Positions 1 to 11,159 of a DNA stretch of 64,000 bases are shown here, piece after piece. The DNA lies in assembly GCF_964656455.1 (NCBI RefSeq), contig NC_135716.1:111384389-111448388 (forward strand), given 5' to 3'. The position numbers and the translations under genes were made by a program. Each line of letters begins with the position of its first letter. The stretch's first letter is position 1. Under the pieces are notes generated by a model. The model made no database searches, was not told where the DNA came from, and saw only the letters and a list, made by a program, of their open reading frames with translations. The DNA is from Halichoerus grypus (taxonomy: Eukaryota > Chordata > Mammalia > Carnivora > Phocidae).

Positions 1-90
1 GGGGCATCCATTGACTTTTCATCTTTCTACACTTCCCTTTAAATTACTATGTGTTAGCCATAATGGTCTTCTCTTAGTTTTTCTAACCTG

Positions 91-390
91 TGTTGTTCAA
101 TATGGAGGCCACTAGCCACATGTAACTATTGAACACTTGAACTGTAGCTAGTCTGAATTGAGATGTGCTGTAAGTGTAAAATATACACTGAATTTCAGAC
201 TTAGTATTAAAGAACATAAAATATTTCATTAAATATTATCTGTTGAAATAATATTTTGGATATGTTTGCGTTAAATAAGAAATATAACTTCACTTTCTTT
301 TTACTTTGTAAAGTATAGCTCCTAGAAAATTTAAAATAACTAATGTGGTTTATATTTGTGGTTCACCTTTTATTTGTATTGGGCAGCCCT
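91..390. mobile_element. hAT-Charlie-like DNA transposon remnant
   Basis: The stretch begins TGTTCAATATGGAGGCCACTA, carries CTAGCCACATGTAACTATTG, and ends with a degenerate inverted form (TTGGGCAGCCCT). A related copy lies at 27719-28011 and a shorter relative at 51316-51462. Terminal inverted repeats of the GTCCAATA / TTGGACAG type and absence of coding sequence point to a non-autonomous hAT element. The exact family name is not certain. Confidence 0.6.
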
Positions 391-419
391 TCTCTAACCC
401 ACCAAGTTTTTAAATTCCT

Positions 420-745
420 CATAGCCTTTGTACCTGCCGTCCCCCCGCCTTGCTCTTTGCACAGCTGGCTGCTTCTTGCTCATCTTCTAGATCTTAAGTT
501 GAATATTGCCTCTTGAGAAAGACAGTTCTTAACCACTCTATCAAATTAAGTTATTGTTGGTTGCCCGTAGGTCATATATCTTTCTCTGCATTTGTTCAGT
601 CTTTTACTTTTTAACTAGCTCCATGAGGAGAAAGAACATGTCTATTTTGTATATGACTATATGTTCCTATGTATTCAACACCGAGTAAAGTACCCTTTCA
701 GAGTAGGTTCTCAATAAATAAATACTTGTCAAATGAGTAACACTG
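420..745 (+). mobile_element. L2 LINE 3' end fragment
   Basis: A diverged copy of the L2 3' end. It contains the CTCCATGAGGAGAAAGA motif and finishes with TCTCAATAAATAAATACTTG, the usual L2 tail. Confidence 0.55.
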
Positions 746-1380
746 GACTGTCTTCTTCTCAGATCTGTTTTAAGGATCAACTATGTGAAACTATTTTATA
801 AACTATAAAGGGTTGTACCAATTTTATTAAATGCAGAAAAGCTGAAGAAATTGGTTGTATATGCCTGGAAATCAAGATTTAATTGGATGAAGCAAAATCT
901 GTGAATTTAGCCTGCATTTCAGTGTGTTCTTCAAACTTTGCATCTAGTAGTTTGACACACTACTCATGTATTATATCACCTAGAGTTTTGAAAGTTGTCG
1001 TGTTCTGTAAATAATCTTTAAAAAGCATTACCTCTATTCCTTTCCTTCAGGAGTTTTTTTCTATACTATTCCTTTTTTCTTTGTAGGGATAGTTAGGTAT
1101 TTTAAATAGTATCAGACCTCAGAAATAACAGGTGCTAAAATACTTGTAAATGAACCCGTTCCTTCAGTTTGGGCAGTATATTTTTCTTGGCAATTCCTTA
1201 ATGTCCTGAGGTTATCAGAATACGGCTCATTATGCTAGTCAGTATTCAGATATCTCTTGCTTAAGTTATGAGTGAAATTCTTTAAGAAATTACCTCTATA
1301 GGAAGGATGCTTGTCACAAAGATAAGTTTGGATTTTTATTTTTCCTTCAGTAGTTACACAGCTGTGCATTTGTATAAAAG
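746..1380. other. Intronic sequence, nothing recognised
   Basis: AT-rich upstream intron of EVI5. I see no open frame, RNA gene or clear repeat here. Confidence 0.5.
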
Positions 1381-1394
1381 AAAACAAAGGGTGC

Positions 1395-1595
1395 GGGGCG
1401 CCTGGGTGGCTCATTTGGTTAAGCAGCTGCCTTCGGCTCAGGTCATGATCCTGGGGTCTTAGGTTGGAGTCCCACGTCCGGCTCCCTGCTCCGCCGAGAG
1501 CTTGCTTCTCCCTCTCCCTCCGCCTGCCACTCTGCCTACTTGTGTTCTCTATCTCTCTGTCAAATAAATAAATAAAATCTTAAAAAAAAAAAAAA
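1395..1595 (+). mobile_element. Can-SINE
   Basis: Starts GGGGCGCCTGGGTGGCTCA and ends in CAAATAAATAAATAAAATC plus poly(A). It is flanked by the direct repeat AAAACAAAGGGTG (1381-1393 and 1596-1608). A third copy of that repeat lies at 1709-1721. Confidence 0.93.
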
Positions 1596-1608
1596 AAAAC
1601 AAAGGGTG

Positions 1609-1708
1609 AGGGCAACCCTCTTGGGTCCCTTCCCTCTTTAGGAGCTTTGTGCTATCACTTTACTATCACTCAATAAACTTTGCTGTCGGGCCCCTCTCCC
1701 CCCAAATA
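1609..1708 (+). mobile_element. ERV LTR fragment (R/U5-like)
   Basis: About 100 bases containing TTGGGTCCCTTCCCTCTTT, GCTTTGTGCTATCACTTTAC and CTCAATAAACTTTGCTG. These resemble the polyadenylation region of class I retroviral LTRs. It is non-coding and lies between the second and third copies of AAAACAAAGGGTG. Confidence 0.5.
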
Positions 1709-1970
1709 AAAACAAAGGGTGACTAACATAGTTGGTAACATACTGATTATGAGACCATCAGTAACAACAGGTTTGGAGGAGGAGTAGGAAGATAATTCTT
1801 TGTAAACTGTTAGAGATGGGGACAAGAAACAAGCAAGATTCCAAATATAATTTTGAAATGTATAGTTCTAGTCTATATAGTAGAATAGAAATGTATAGTC
1901 TAGTATAGTCTCTGAAGACGCTTAGGAGATCTGTTGGGAGCACGTGGATGGGCCTTTTTAATGGTAATCC

Positions 1971-2025
1971 TAGTAGTAGTAGTAGTAATAGTAGTAGTAG
2001 CAGAGGCAGTAGAGGTAGTAGTAAT
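1971..2025. repeat. (TAG)n microsatellite, imperfect
   Basis: A run of TAG/TAA/CAG triplets with interruptions. It accounts for a Leu-rich chance frame on the - strand. Confidence 0.85.
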
Positions 2026-2034
2026 GTAATAACG

Positions 2035-2440
2035 GCAAACATTTGAGTGCTTACTATGCTAGGTAGTGTTCTAAGTGTCATAAAATGTTTAATTTTCATG
2101 TAAAGCATAGGGGATTGATACGCTTTTTTTTTTTTTTAAAGATTTATTCGTTTGAGAGAGTGAGTGAGAGAGAAAGAGAGAGAGAGAGAGAGGGAGCGCG
2201 TGCGCGCCCCCAGGCGGGGGCTCTATCCCAGGACCCTGGGATCTTGATCTGAGCCAAGGCAGACACTTAACCCATTGAGCCACCCAGGCACCCCAATTGA
2301 TATGCTTATTAATCCGCTTTTTTCAGATGAGGGATTGAGGCATCAGTTTGTTAAATAAATTGCCTAAGGTTACACAGCTAGTAAGTGGTAGAGATGACTA
2401 GAACCTGGGTACGGAGTTCTTATTGATCCAGCCTAGAATA
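2035..2440 (+). mobile_element. MIR split by a Can-SINE
   Basis: The left part (AACATTTGAGTGCTTACTAT) and right part (AAGGTTACACAGCTAGTAAG, then AGAACCTGGGTA) are the two halves of one MIR. A SINE at 2124-2294 separates them. Confidence 0.8.
2124..2294 (-). mobile_element. Can-SINE inserted in a MIR
   Basis: Begins with poly(T) and AAAGATTTATT and ends GAGCCACCCAGGCACCCC. The direct repeat ATTGATACGC / ATTGATATGC flanks it. Confidence 0.92.
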
Positions 2441-2599
2441 AAAAAAAGTGGCCAAAGATAGATTTGTGGAGGACAATATCGGATAAAGCATAGAAAGGAT
2501 CCAACAAAGAAGATTCTTGAGAAATAGAAGGAAAACCCTAAGAACATGTTGTTAGAAAAGCCAGGAGAAGAGAATAAGAGAAGAAAAAATGATAGTAGG

Positions 2600-2762
2600 A
2601 AAATAGCTGCATTTGAGTGCTAGGTATATGCCAAGTACTTTGTGTACATTTTATTATCTCTATTTTACAAATAAGAAGCTTGAGGCTTAATATCAGCAGT
2701 AAGTAGAGATGCTGGAGTTAAACCAGGTCTCTAATGTGAAAGCCCAATGCTCAACCACTGAG
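2600..2762 (+). mobile_element. MIR
   Basis: Diverged MIR with ATTTGAGTGCTAGGTATATG and ATCTCTATTTTACAAATAAG, ending in a degraded form of the GAACCCAGGTCT tail (TTAAACCAGGTCTC). Confidence 0.7.
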
Positions 2763-2869
2763 GGGTCCTGCATTGTAACAATATCAAGTAAGGCTGTGTG
2801 AGATGAGCACTTGTGGAAAGTAGTGATTAAATTGGGAGGAAAGGTAAAATCAGAAAGCCAGCCCAAGAA

Positions 2870-3530
2870 ATATAATAGTTGAATAATAAGAATTTAAGAA
2901 AGAGAAGAAATCTAAGGAGTATATCATCAAAGAAATAAATCAGGAAAACTTCCCAGAACTGAAGGACATGAGTTTCTAAGTTAAAAGAGCCCATCAAAGT
3001 GCTAACTAAAATAAAATAAAAAGATATTTGCATCAAGGCATTTCATTGCAAACTTTAACAATTAAGGGACTAAAGAGAAGAGGGAGAATTTCCCGAAGGT
3101 GAAGGGAATAGGATAATTAATATAATTAGAGTGGTTTCAGACTCTTCAACAAAAATAATGGAAGGTAAAAGACAACTGGAGGCAATATCTTCAAAAATCT
3201 GAGGGAAAATTATTTCTAATTTGGTTTATAATGCAGCCAAATTTTCAAGTGTTACAGTAGAATACAGATATTTTCACATAGGCAGTGTCTTAAGTTTACC
3301 TTTCAGGAAGCTATGAGAGGAGGTATCCCACCAAAATGAGAGAATGTATCAAGAAAAAGAAAGACAAGGGGTTTAGGAAACATTATCCGACCCAAAGAGA
3401 GGTGAAGGAAATACCTGGATCACAGTGAAGGGAGACCCCCAGGTGACAGTTGAGCACCAGGAGCAGACAGCAGCCAGTCCAGAGGGGAGCAGGTCAGAGG
3501 GTTTTAAAGTGGGCATGTTCAAAAACACAA
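2870..3530 (+). mobile_element. Old LINE (HAL1- or L1M-like) ORF1-region fragment
   Basis: Contains AATCAGGAAAACTTCCCAGA and AAGAGCCCATCAAAGTGC, typical of the ORF1 segment of ancient L1 or HAL1 elements. All frames are heavily broken. Confidence 0.5.
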
Positions 3531-3629
3531 ACTTGATTAGAGATGAAGAGGGTTGTCAAGGACTCCCTGCATTGTAATCTGGTCTGTTATTTTATGGAGA
3601 AATTTGTTCATACCTAAATTTTTAAAAGC

Positions 3630-3925
3630 TTCCTTGATACATAATTCACATACTATACAATTTCCCATGTAAAGTGGTTTTTCATTAGTCAGTGGTTTTT
3701 CATTACCTCAAAAAGAAACCTTGAACCCTTTATAGCTCCCTGTCCCTCCACTTCCGCAGTCCTAAGCAATCACTAATCAACTTTTTGTCTATAGATAATG
3801 CCTATTCTGGACATTTCTTATAAATGGAATCATATGTGGTATTTCGTGACTGGCTTCTTTGACTTAGCATAACGTTTTCAAGATTATCCATGTTAAAGAA
3901 TGTGTCAGTACTGCATTCCTTTTTA
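3630..3925 (-). mobile_element. Old L1 fragment
   Basis: Antisense old-L1 sequence including ATTCTGGACATTTCTTATAA and ACTTAGCATAACGTTTTCAA. The same segment recurs at about 9715-9990, 23880-24175 and 32080-32400. Confidence 0.65.
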
Positions 3926-4106
3926 TAGCTGTGACCCAAGTTTTTAAAATGTAAATTTAATTACAAACTGCTTTGCCATTGAACTAAGCTCTTTTGTATA
4001 TCTTTATTGAAATGTTTCTACTTTATTTTAGTCTTGTGGTGAAAATATAAATATTTATAATAAAGTCTTCAAATTAATTATATCCTGTATCACTCAGGAA
4101 ACAAGA

Positions 4107-4299
4107 TTTTTTTAAAAAAAAATTTATTTATTTGTCAGAGGGAAAGGGCACAAGTAGGTAAAGCAGCAGGCAGAGGGAGAGGGAGAAGCAGGCTCCCCAC
4201 TGAGCAGAGAGCCCCATGTGGGGCTTGATTCCAAGTCCCTGGGATCGTGACCTGAGTCGAAGGCAGACACTTAACTGACTGAGCCACCCACATGCCCCC
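4107..4299 (-). mobile_element. Can-SINE, older copy
   Basis: T-rich start, AATTTATTTATTTGTCAGAG, then GAGCCACCCACATGCCCC at the tRNA-derived end. Confidence 0.88.
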
Positions 4300-4754
4300 A
4301 AAAATAAGATTCTTACTTTAAGAAAATAGCCTACTTGTTAAACAAAAGGCTTCCTTGAAATTCTTATTTCTTGGCATTGCTTTAGCATGCTAATCAAAAT
4401 GCCATTTTAATAGCAGTGAAAAAGTAATGATGTGGTTTAAATGCATTTGACTCTGAGCCACAAATCAATGATAAATTTTCCTAACTGAATTAAATGCTGT
4501 TCTCTCAGGCCTCTGAAGCATTAATCTAATTCTCTGGTTCTAATGTCTACTTATATTTTCTTAGTGTACTGTCTTGTATCTACTTATATCACCCTACAGG
4601 TATGTAAAAAGATGTTGTTTCTCAACTATGTGAGCCCTCGATCCCCTCAAAAACAAGTTCAGAATGATGTCTTTACTAATAATTTATACTTTAATTTCGT
4701 GGTTTCATTTCAAGTATTGTTAAATATTTTAATTTTGTGAGATAATATGATATT

Positions 4755-5125
4755 GTTCCAGGTACTATAGCTGTATAACAAACCACCATAAAACTTAATG
4801 GCTTAAAATAATTGCTTTAGTATGTCCATGGTTTCTGTGGGTCAGGAATTTGGACAGAGCATTAGGAGAAGGGCTTGTCTCTGCTTCAAAATGCCTGTGA
4901 AGCAGAGAAGCTGGGAAGACTCAGAGGCTGAGGTTGATTCTTCATCTGGGGTCTAGAATCATTTGATGGTGTATTCACATTCCTGTCCAGTGGCTGATAC
5001 TGGGACCCCAGCTATAGGCCAGAATGCCTGTACTTGACTTCTCCTTGTGGTCCCTGTGTGGGCTAGTTTAGGTTTCTCAACACCTTGGTGGCTGGGTTCC
5101 AAAAGTGAGTCTCAGTAATCATTTT
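4755..5125 (-). mobile_element. MLT1-like LTR (ERVL-MaLR)
   Basis: Antisense copy beginning near ACTATAGCTGTATAACAAAC and AAAACTTAATGGCTTAAAAT, then GTTTCTGTGGGTCAGGAATT. In reverse these match the 3' end of MLT1 LTRs as I remember them. Confidence 0.55.
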
Positions 5126-5354
5126 TGATATACATTATTGGTTGAGGCAGTTAAAAATCAACCCAAGGAGGTCCAAACCAAGACACATAATACTTAAAAT
5201 GGCAAAAAAATAGTGGTAAATAGAGAGATTTAAAATTTGCGGAAGAAAACAGTTACATACAAGGGAAACCCCATAATACTATCAGCAGATTTTTCAGAAA
5301 AAACTTTGCAAGCCAGATGGAAGTGGCTCGATATATTCATAGCACTGAAAGGAG

Positions 5355-5608
5355 GAGGCGCCTGGGTGGCTCAGTCGTTTGTTAAACGTCTGCCTTCGGC
5401 TCAGGTCATGATCCCAGGGTCCTAGGATCGAGCCCTGCATCGGGTTCCCTGCTCAGCAGGAAGCCTGCTTCTCCCTCTCCTACCCCCCCTGCTTGTGTTC
5501 CTTCTCTCGCTTTGTCTCCCTCTGTCAAATAAATAAATAAAATCTTTAAAAAAAATAATATGTATTGAAATTTTAAAAAACCCAGTCTGATTAAAAAAAA
5601 AAAAAAAA
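5355..5608 (+). mobile_element. Can-SINE with double A-tail, in L1 ORF1
   Basis: GGCGCCTGGGTGGCTCAG start and CAAATAAATAAATAAAATC near the 3' end. About 40 bases of unrelated sequence and a second poly(A) follow. Flanking repeats are GCACTGAAAGGAG and GTGCTGAAAGGAG. Confidence 0.9.
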
Positions 5609-6530
5609 GTGCTGAAAGGAGAAAATCTGCAGCCAAGAATACTCTATCCAGCAAGGCTATCATTTAGAATAGAAGGAGAGATCAAGAGTTTCCCAGACAA
5701 ACAAAAGCTAAAGGGGTTCCTGACCACTAAACCAGCTCTACAAGAAATGTTAAATGGGACTCTCTGAGTGGAAAGGAAAGACCATAAGTAAGTAAGAAAA
5801 GTAGGAAGCACAAAAGCAGTAAAGATAAGTATATCTGTAAAAATCAGTCAAGGGATTCACAAAATAAAAGTATGACACCATATACCTAAAACATGGTGGG
5901 GGTTGGGAGGGAGAAGAGTAAAGAATGGGTTCAAACTTAAGTGGTCATCAACTTAATATAGACTGCTATATGCAGAAGATGTTATATACAAACTGAATGG
6001 TAACCGCAAATTAAAAACCAGTAATAGGTATGAAAAAGAAGAGAAAGGAACCCAAGTATATCACTAAAGAAAGCCAACTAATCATGAGAGAAGAGAGTAA
6101 GGGAAGAGAGAAAGAGAGAACTACAAAAAACAACCATAAAGCAAGTAACAAAATGGCAATAAATACATAGCTATCAATCATTACTCTGAATGTAAATGGA
6201 CTTAATGCTCCAATCAAAAGATACAGGGTGATGGAATGGATTAAAGAAAAAAAAAAAAAAGACCAGTATAACAGGTAAATGAAACCAGGAGCTTGTTCTT
6301 TGAACAAAATTGATAAGCCTTTAGCTAGACTCATTAAAAAAAAAAAAAAAAGACATCAGAAATGAAAGAAAAGAAATAACCGATACGACAGAAATAGAAG
6401 GATTATAAGAGAATCTTATGAAAAATTATATGCCAACATATTGGACAATCTAGAAGAAATGGATACATTTCTAGAAACCTACAACCTCCCAAAACTGAAT
6501 CAGGAAGAAATAGAAAGTTTGAACAGACCC

Positions 6531-6604
6531 AGTGTGGCGCTTGAACTTACAACCCTGAGATAAAGAGTTCCATGCTGTACTGACTGAGCCAGGCAGGCAC
6601 CCCC
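6531..6604 (-). mobile_element. Can-SINE head fragment
   Basis: Only the tRNA-derived part remains (CTTGAACTTACAACCCTGAG, CTGAGCCAGGCAGGCACCCC). It marks a deletion point in the surrounding L1 ORF2. Confidence 0.75.
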
Positions 6605-8235
6605 CACTCATCACTTTTTTTCAGTCTAGTACTGGAAGTTGTAGCAGCATCAGACATGAAAAAAGGAATAAAAGGCATTCAAATTGGTAAGGAAGAAGTA
6701 AAACTGTCACTATTTGCAGATGACATGATACTATATATAGAAAACCCTAAAGATCCCACCAAAAAACTACCAGAACTGATAAATGAATTCAGTAAGGTTG
6801 CAGGATATAAGATCAATATTCAGAAATCCTTTGCATTTCTATACATGAATAATGAAGCAGCAGAAAGAGAAATTAGGAAAACAATCCATTTATAATTGTA
6901 CCAATAATAGTAAAATACTTAGGAATAAATTTAACCAAGGAGGTGAACAACCTGTACTCTGAGAACTATAAAACATCGATGAAAGAAATTAAATTGAGAT
7001 AAACAAATGGAAAGACATTCCATACTCACGAATTGGAAGATACTGATAAATGTCCATATTACCCAAAGCAATCTACAGATGCAGTGCAATCTCTATCAAG
7101 ATACCAACAGCATTTTTCACAGAACTAGAATAAACAATCTTAAAATTTGGAACCACAAAAGACCCCAAATAGCCACAGCAGTCTTGAAAAAGAAAAAGCT
7201 AGACATGTCACAATCCCAGATTTTAAGATATACTACAAAGTTATAGTAATCAGAATAGTATGGTATTGGCACAAAATATAGACACATAGAACAATGGAAC
7301 AGAATAGAGAGCCCAGAGATAAACCCATGATTATGTGGTCAATTAATCCGTGACAAAGGAGGCAAGAATGTATGTCAAGAAAAAGTCTCTTCAGCAAATA
7401 ATGTTGGGAAAACTGGACAGCTACATGGAAAAGAATGAAACTGGACCACTTTCTTACAACATACACAAAAATAGAATTAAGAATCTAAATGTGAGACCTA
7501 AAACCATAAAAATCCTAGAAGAGAGCACAGGCAGTAATTTCTCTGACATTGGCTATAGCAGTATTTTTCTAGATATGTCTCCTGAGGCAAGGGAAACAAA
7601 AGCAAAATAAACTTATTGGGACTATATAAAAACAAAAACTTCTGCACTGCAAAGGAACCAAACAACAAAACTAAAAGACAACTGACAGAATGGGAGAAGA
7701 TATTTGCAAATGACATATCCAATAAAGGGTTAGTATCCAAAATATATAAAGAACTTGCACAACTTAGCACCCAGATAACATGTAGTACAATTAAAAATGA
7801 GCAGAAGACACGAACAGACATTTCTCCAAGGAAGACATACAGATGGCCAACAGACAAATTGAAAGGTGCTCAACATCACCCATCATCAGGGAAATGCAAA
7901 TCAAAACCACAGTGAGATTTTACCTCATACCTGTCAGAGTGGCTAACATCAAAAACACAAGAAACAAGTGTTAGCAAGGATGTGGAGAAAAAGGAACCCT
8001 TTTGCAGTATGGATGGAAATGCAAACTGGTGTAGCCACTATGGAAAACAGTATGAAGGTTCCTCAAAAAATTAGAATTCCCATATGATCCATTAATTGCA
8101 CTAAAGAATACGAAACACTAACTGAAAAGGATATATGCACCCTTGTGTTGATTGCAGCATTATTTATAATAGACAAATTATGGAAGCAGCCCAAGTGTCC
8201 ATTGATAGATGAATGGATAAAGTAGAGGTGATTTA

Positions 8236-8645
8236 TATATATATATAATGTAATTAATGTTTTACATATATTATGTATTTAATGTAAAAATATATAATGT
8301 AAATCACATGTATTATGTAATTAATGTAATTACATTATATATATTATATATTATGTAATTAATGTAAAATATTTTTATTACTTAAAATAAAACCCTTACT
8401 GTTGAGGGAAGAATCCCCAAGAAAGACAAGCAGGCTACAGTATGGGACCCAAGGAAAAGAAGCCAGGGGCAGATCATTTAGGCTTCCAGGCAAAACAAGT
8501 CCTCGCCAATGCACAGACCAGCAGCACATATTATACATATATTATGTAATTAATGTAAACATATATAATGTAAATCACATATATTATATAAATTACATGT
8601 ATACACATATTTACATAATATTACATATATATGTAATATTATTCA
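8236..8645. repeat. Expanded AT-rich minisatellite in L1 3' region
   Basis: Repeats of the kind ATTATGTAATTAATGTAAA and ATATATAATGTAAATCACAT. They grew from the short TATATA run normally found just before the TATTCAGCCATAAAAAG segment of L1. The array is split by a GC-richer insert at 8392-8528. Confidence 0.85.
8392..8528. repeat. 137-bp insert, inverted copy of 11023-11159
   Basis: Starts ACCCTTACTGTTGAGGGAAG and ends ACAGACCAGCAGCACA. It is the exact reverse complement of 11023-11159 by base-by-base reading. It interrupts the AT-rich array, so this copy is the inserted one. Confidence 0.95.
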
Positions 8646-8806
8646 GCCATAAAAAGAAAACTTGCCATTTGCAGCAACATGGATGGAGCTAGAGAGTATA
8701 ATGCTAAGCAAAATAACTCAGAGAAAGACAAATACCATATGATTTCACTCATATGTGGAATTTAAGAAACAAACAGGAAAAAAGGGAGACAAAACAAAAA
8801 ACAGAC

Positions 8807-8912
8807 TTTTTTTTTTTTTAAGTAGGGTTCTGTGCCCAACATGGGGCTTGAACTCATGACCCTGAGATTGAGTGTTACATGCTCTACTGAGTGAACCAGC
8901 CAGATGCCCCCC
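8807..8912 (-). mobile_element. Short old Can-SINE
   Basis: Poly(T), TGGGGCTTGAACTCATGACC and CCAGCCAGATGCCCCCC, without the CT-rich body. The direct repeat AAAACAGACT flanks it. Confidence 0.85.
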
Positions 8913-9289
8913 AAAAACAGACTCTTAACTATAGAGAACAAACTGATAGTTACCAGAGGGGAGGTGGTTGAGGGGTGGGTGAAATAGGTAAAGGGGATTA
9001 AGAGTACACTTGTCTTGATAAGCACTAATATACAGAATTGTTAAATCACTATATCATACACCTGAAACTAATATAGCACTGTGGGTTAACTACACTGGAA
9101 TTAAAATAAAATTAAAATTAAAAATTAAAAAAGAAATAAAAATAGTCATTTTTGGAAGTTAAAACCATCCTTATAACTTACTATAAAATACAGAGCAGTA
9201 GAGAAACCATGATTGTTTTTCATGGGAAATCCTATTCAAATATTGTAGTAATATCTAAGATTCCTACTAACCTTTATTATTAAAATTTT

Positions 9290-9993
9290 ACTTTTTTAGA
9301 ACAGTTTTAGATTCATAGCAAGATTGGGTGGAAAGTACAGAGATTTCCCGTATACTCCTTGCCCCCCAACACGCATTCCCCACCAGAGTGGTACATGTGT
9401 TACCAATGATGTACCTACATTGACAGTTATAATCACCCAAAATCCGTAGTTTATATTAGGGTTCAGTCTTAGTGTTGGTTGTGCATTGTATGGATTTGGT
9501 CAAATGTGTAATGACACATATCCATCATGATGGTATTACACAGAATATTTTTACTATCCTAAAAATCCTGTGTGCTCTAGGCAGAGGATTCATCTCTCCC
9601 GTATTCCCAACCCCTAGCAACTATTGATCTTTTTACTGTCTCCATTGTTTTGCCTTTTTTGTATGGTTGGAATCATATATTATGTAGTTTCCTGAGATTG
9701 ACTAAGCCCTTTTACAACTGAGATAATAATTCACATACCATAAATCCATCCACTCATTTAAAGTGTGCAGTTCAGTGGCATTTAGTATATTCACAAGGTT
9801 GTGTAACCATCACCACAATCCAAACCCAGAACATTTTTGTCACTCCAAAAAGAAATCCCATGCACATTAGCAGTCATTCCCCTAGGTCCTTGAAGCCACT
9901 GATCTACTTTCTGTCTCTGGATTTGCCTATTCTGAACATTTTATATAAATGGAGTCCTACAATGTGTGGTCATTTGTGCCTGATTACTAAGCA
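9290..9993 (-). mobile_element. Old L1 fragment
   Basis: Antisense old-L1 sequence: AACAGTTTTAGATTCATAGC, CCTAAAAATCCTGTGTGCTC, then the CCATAAATCCATCCACTCAT block. It continues after the SINE to about 10235. Confidence 0.6.
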
Positions 9994-10190
9994 TTTTTTT
10001 TTTGAAAGATTTTATTTATTTATTTGAGAGATAGTGAAGGTGATAGCGAGAGAGAGCACAAGCGGGGAAGAGAGGGAGAAGCAGACTCTCCGCTGAGCAG
10101 GGAGCCCGATGTGGGACCCGATCCCGGGACCCTGAGATCATGACCTGAGCCGAAGGCAGACGCTCAACTGACTGAGCCACCCAGGTGCCC
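9994..10190 (-). mobile_element. Can-SINE
   Basis: Poly(T) start, GAGCCACCCAGGTGCCCC end. The 18-base direct repeat CTGATTACTAAGCATTTT flanks it. Confidence 0.95.
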
Positions 10191-10239
10191 CTGATTACTA
10201 AGCATTTTTAATGATGGTTTTGACCTTTTCAAAGTATGT

Positions 10240-11022
10240 TCATATTAAAAATAAATGCATAACCCCTCTATGAGGTAGACAGGAACTTTGTGATGTCATT
10301 GTCAGATTTACTATGTCTTCATGACCTCAGTTTACCATAGGATGAGGGAAGGAGATTTAGAGGTGATTTGGAAAACTACTGTAGAGTTAAAGGAAAAATA
10401 GAACATGTCATGATATATGAAAAAATCCTATGGGATTTCTAGAACCATGAGTATTAAACTTTATTAAAATGCAACTGCAATTAAATACTCTGGTTATATT
10501 TCAGTATTTAACATATGAAGATGAGTTAGTGAGCCTTCAGTAGTTCTAGATTGAATCTCATATCAGCTGAATTTCAGCAAAATTGAAAGGATGTCAGGAT
10601 TGTGCTCTTCATTATTCCAAACTCTTTAAATGGAAGCCTGTTGCTACAGTGTGCAGAAGGGGTAGGATAAATTTGTTTTAATAAATGAAAGCAAATAGTA
10701 GGAATCTTTTGCCTTTCCTACAGTTAACTCTAGTAAGGAACTTTTATATAATGGAAATGTGAAGTATTAATTTTGAAAGTTGTAAGCATATCTGAAATTA
10801 ATGGTTGGTATTAATAAGGGGTAACATTTTTCTGTAATTTTATGTGTTAGGTTTTCTATTTACTGTGATTTGGGGATGCAAATTAGTGCCATCTTGATAA
10901 TTGAATTTGTGGTTGTAATTATGTAGAAAAGATCAATAGGATAACAAATCACAATAGGCTATCTTGTGGTCTACTATGGCTCCTATTCTTTGGTTCCTTT
11001 CTGGCTTTTTGCCCTGAGGAGC
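10240..11022. other. Intronic sequence, nothing recognised
   Basis: AT-rich, apparently single-copy sequence with no gene or clear repeat. Confidence 0.5.
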
Positions 11023-11159
11023 TGTGCTGCTGGTCTGTGCATTGGCGAGGACTTGTTTTGCCTGGAAGCCTAAATGATCTGCCCCTGGCTTCTTTTCCTT
11101 GGGTCCCATACTGTAGCCTGCTTGTCTTTCTTGGGGATTCTTCCCTCAACAGTAAGGGT
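11023..11159. repeat. Likely source copy of the 137-bp inverted duplication
   Basis: Starts TGTGCTGCTGGTCTGTGCAT and ends CCTCAACAGTAAGGGT. It sits in non-repetitive intron sequence, unlike its partner at 8392-8528, and is therefore the probable donor. Confidence 0.9.

Larger units (their letters stand above)
5140..9135 (+). mobile_element. Degenerate L1 with ORF1 and ORF2 pieces
   Basis: From about 5230 the frame reads as the ORF1p C-terminal domain (TYKGNPIILSADFSE, then TLQARWKWLDIF) and resumes after a SINE with LQPRILYPARLSF. About 6180-6240 is the start of ORF2 (LNVNGLNAPIKR). After internal deletions the reverse transcriptase follows at 6655-6890 with the FADDMILY active-site motif, then the ORF2 C-terminal region and 3' UTR, ending near ATATAGCACTGTGGGTTAAC. 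Many stops and deletions mean it is inactive. It is interrupted by SINEs (5355-5608, 6531-6604, 8807-8912) and by an expanded AT repeat carrying a 137-bp insert. Confidence 0.85.

Noticed and set aside
6656..6895. Open frame with reverse transcriptase motif FADDMILY
   Set aside because: It is part of a broken L1 ORF2, not a host gene or a new RT system.
10949..11149. Two frames (8402-8692 + and 10949-11149 -) with the same 42-residue start, as if a repeated protein
   Set aside because: The identity is explained by the 137-bp inverted duplication. Neither frame continues into conserved coding sequence or has gene signals.
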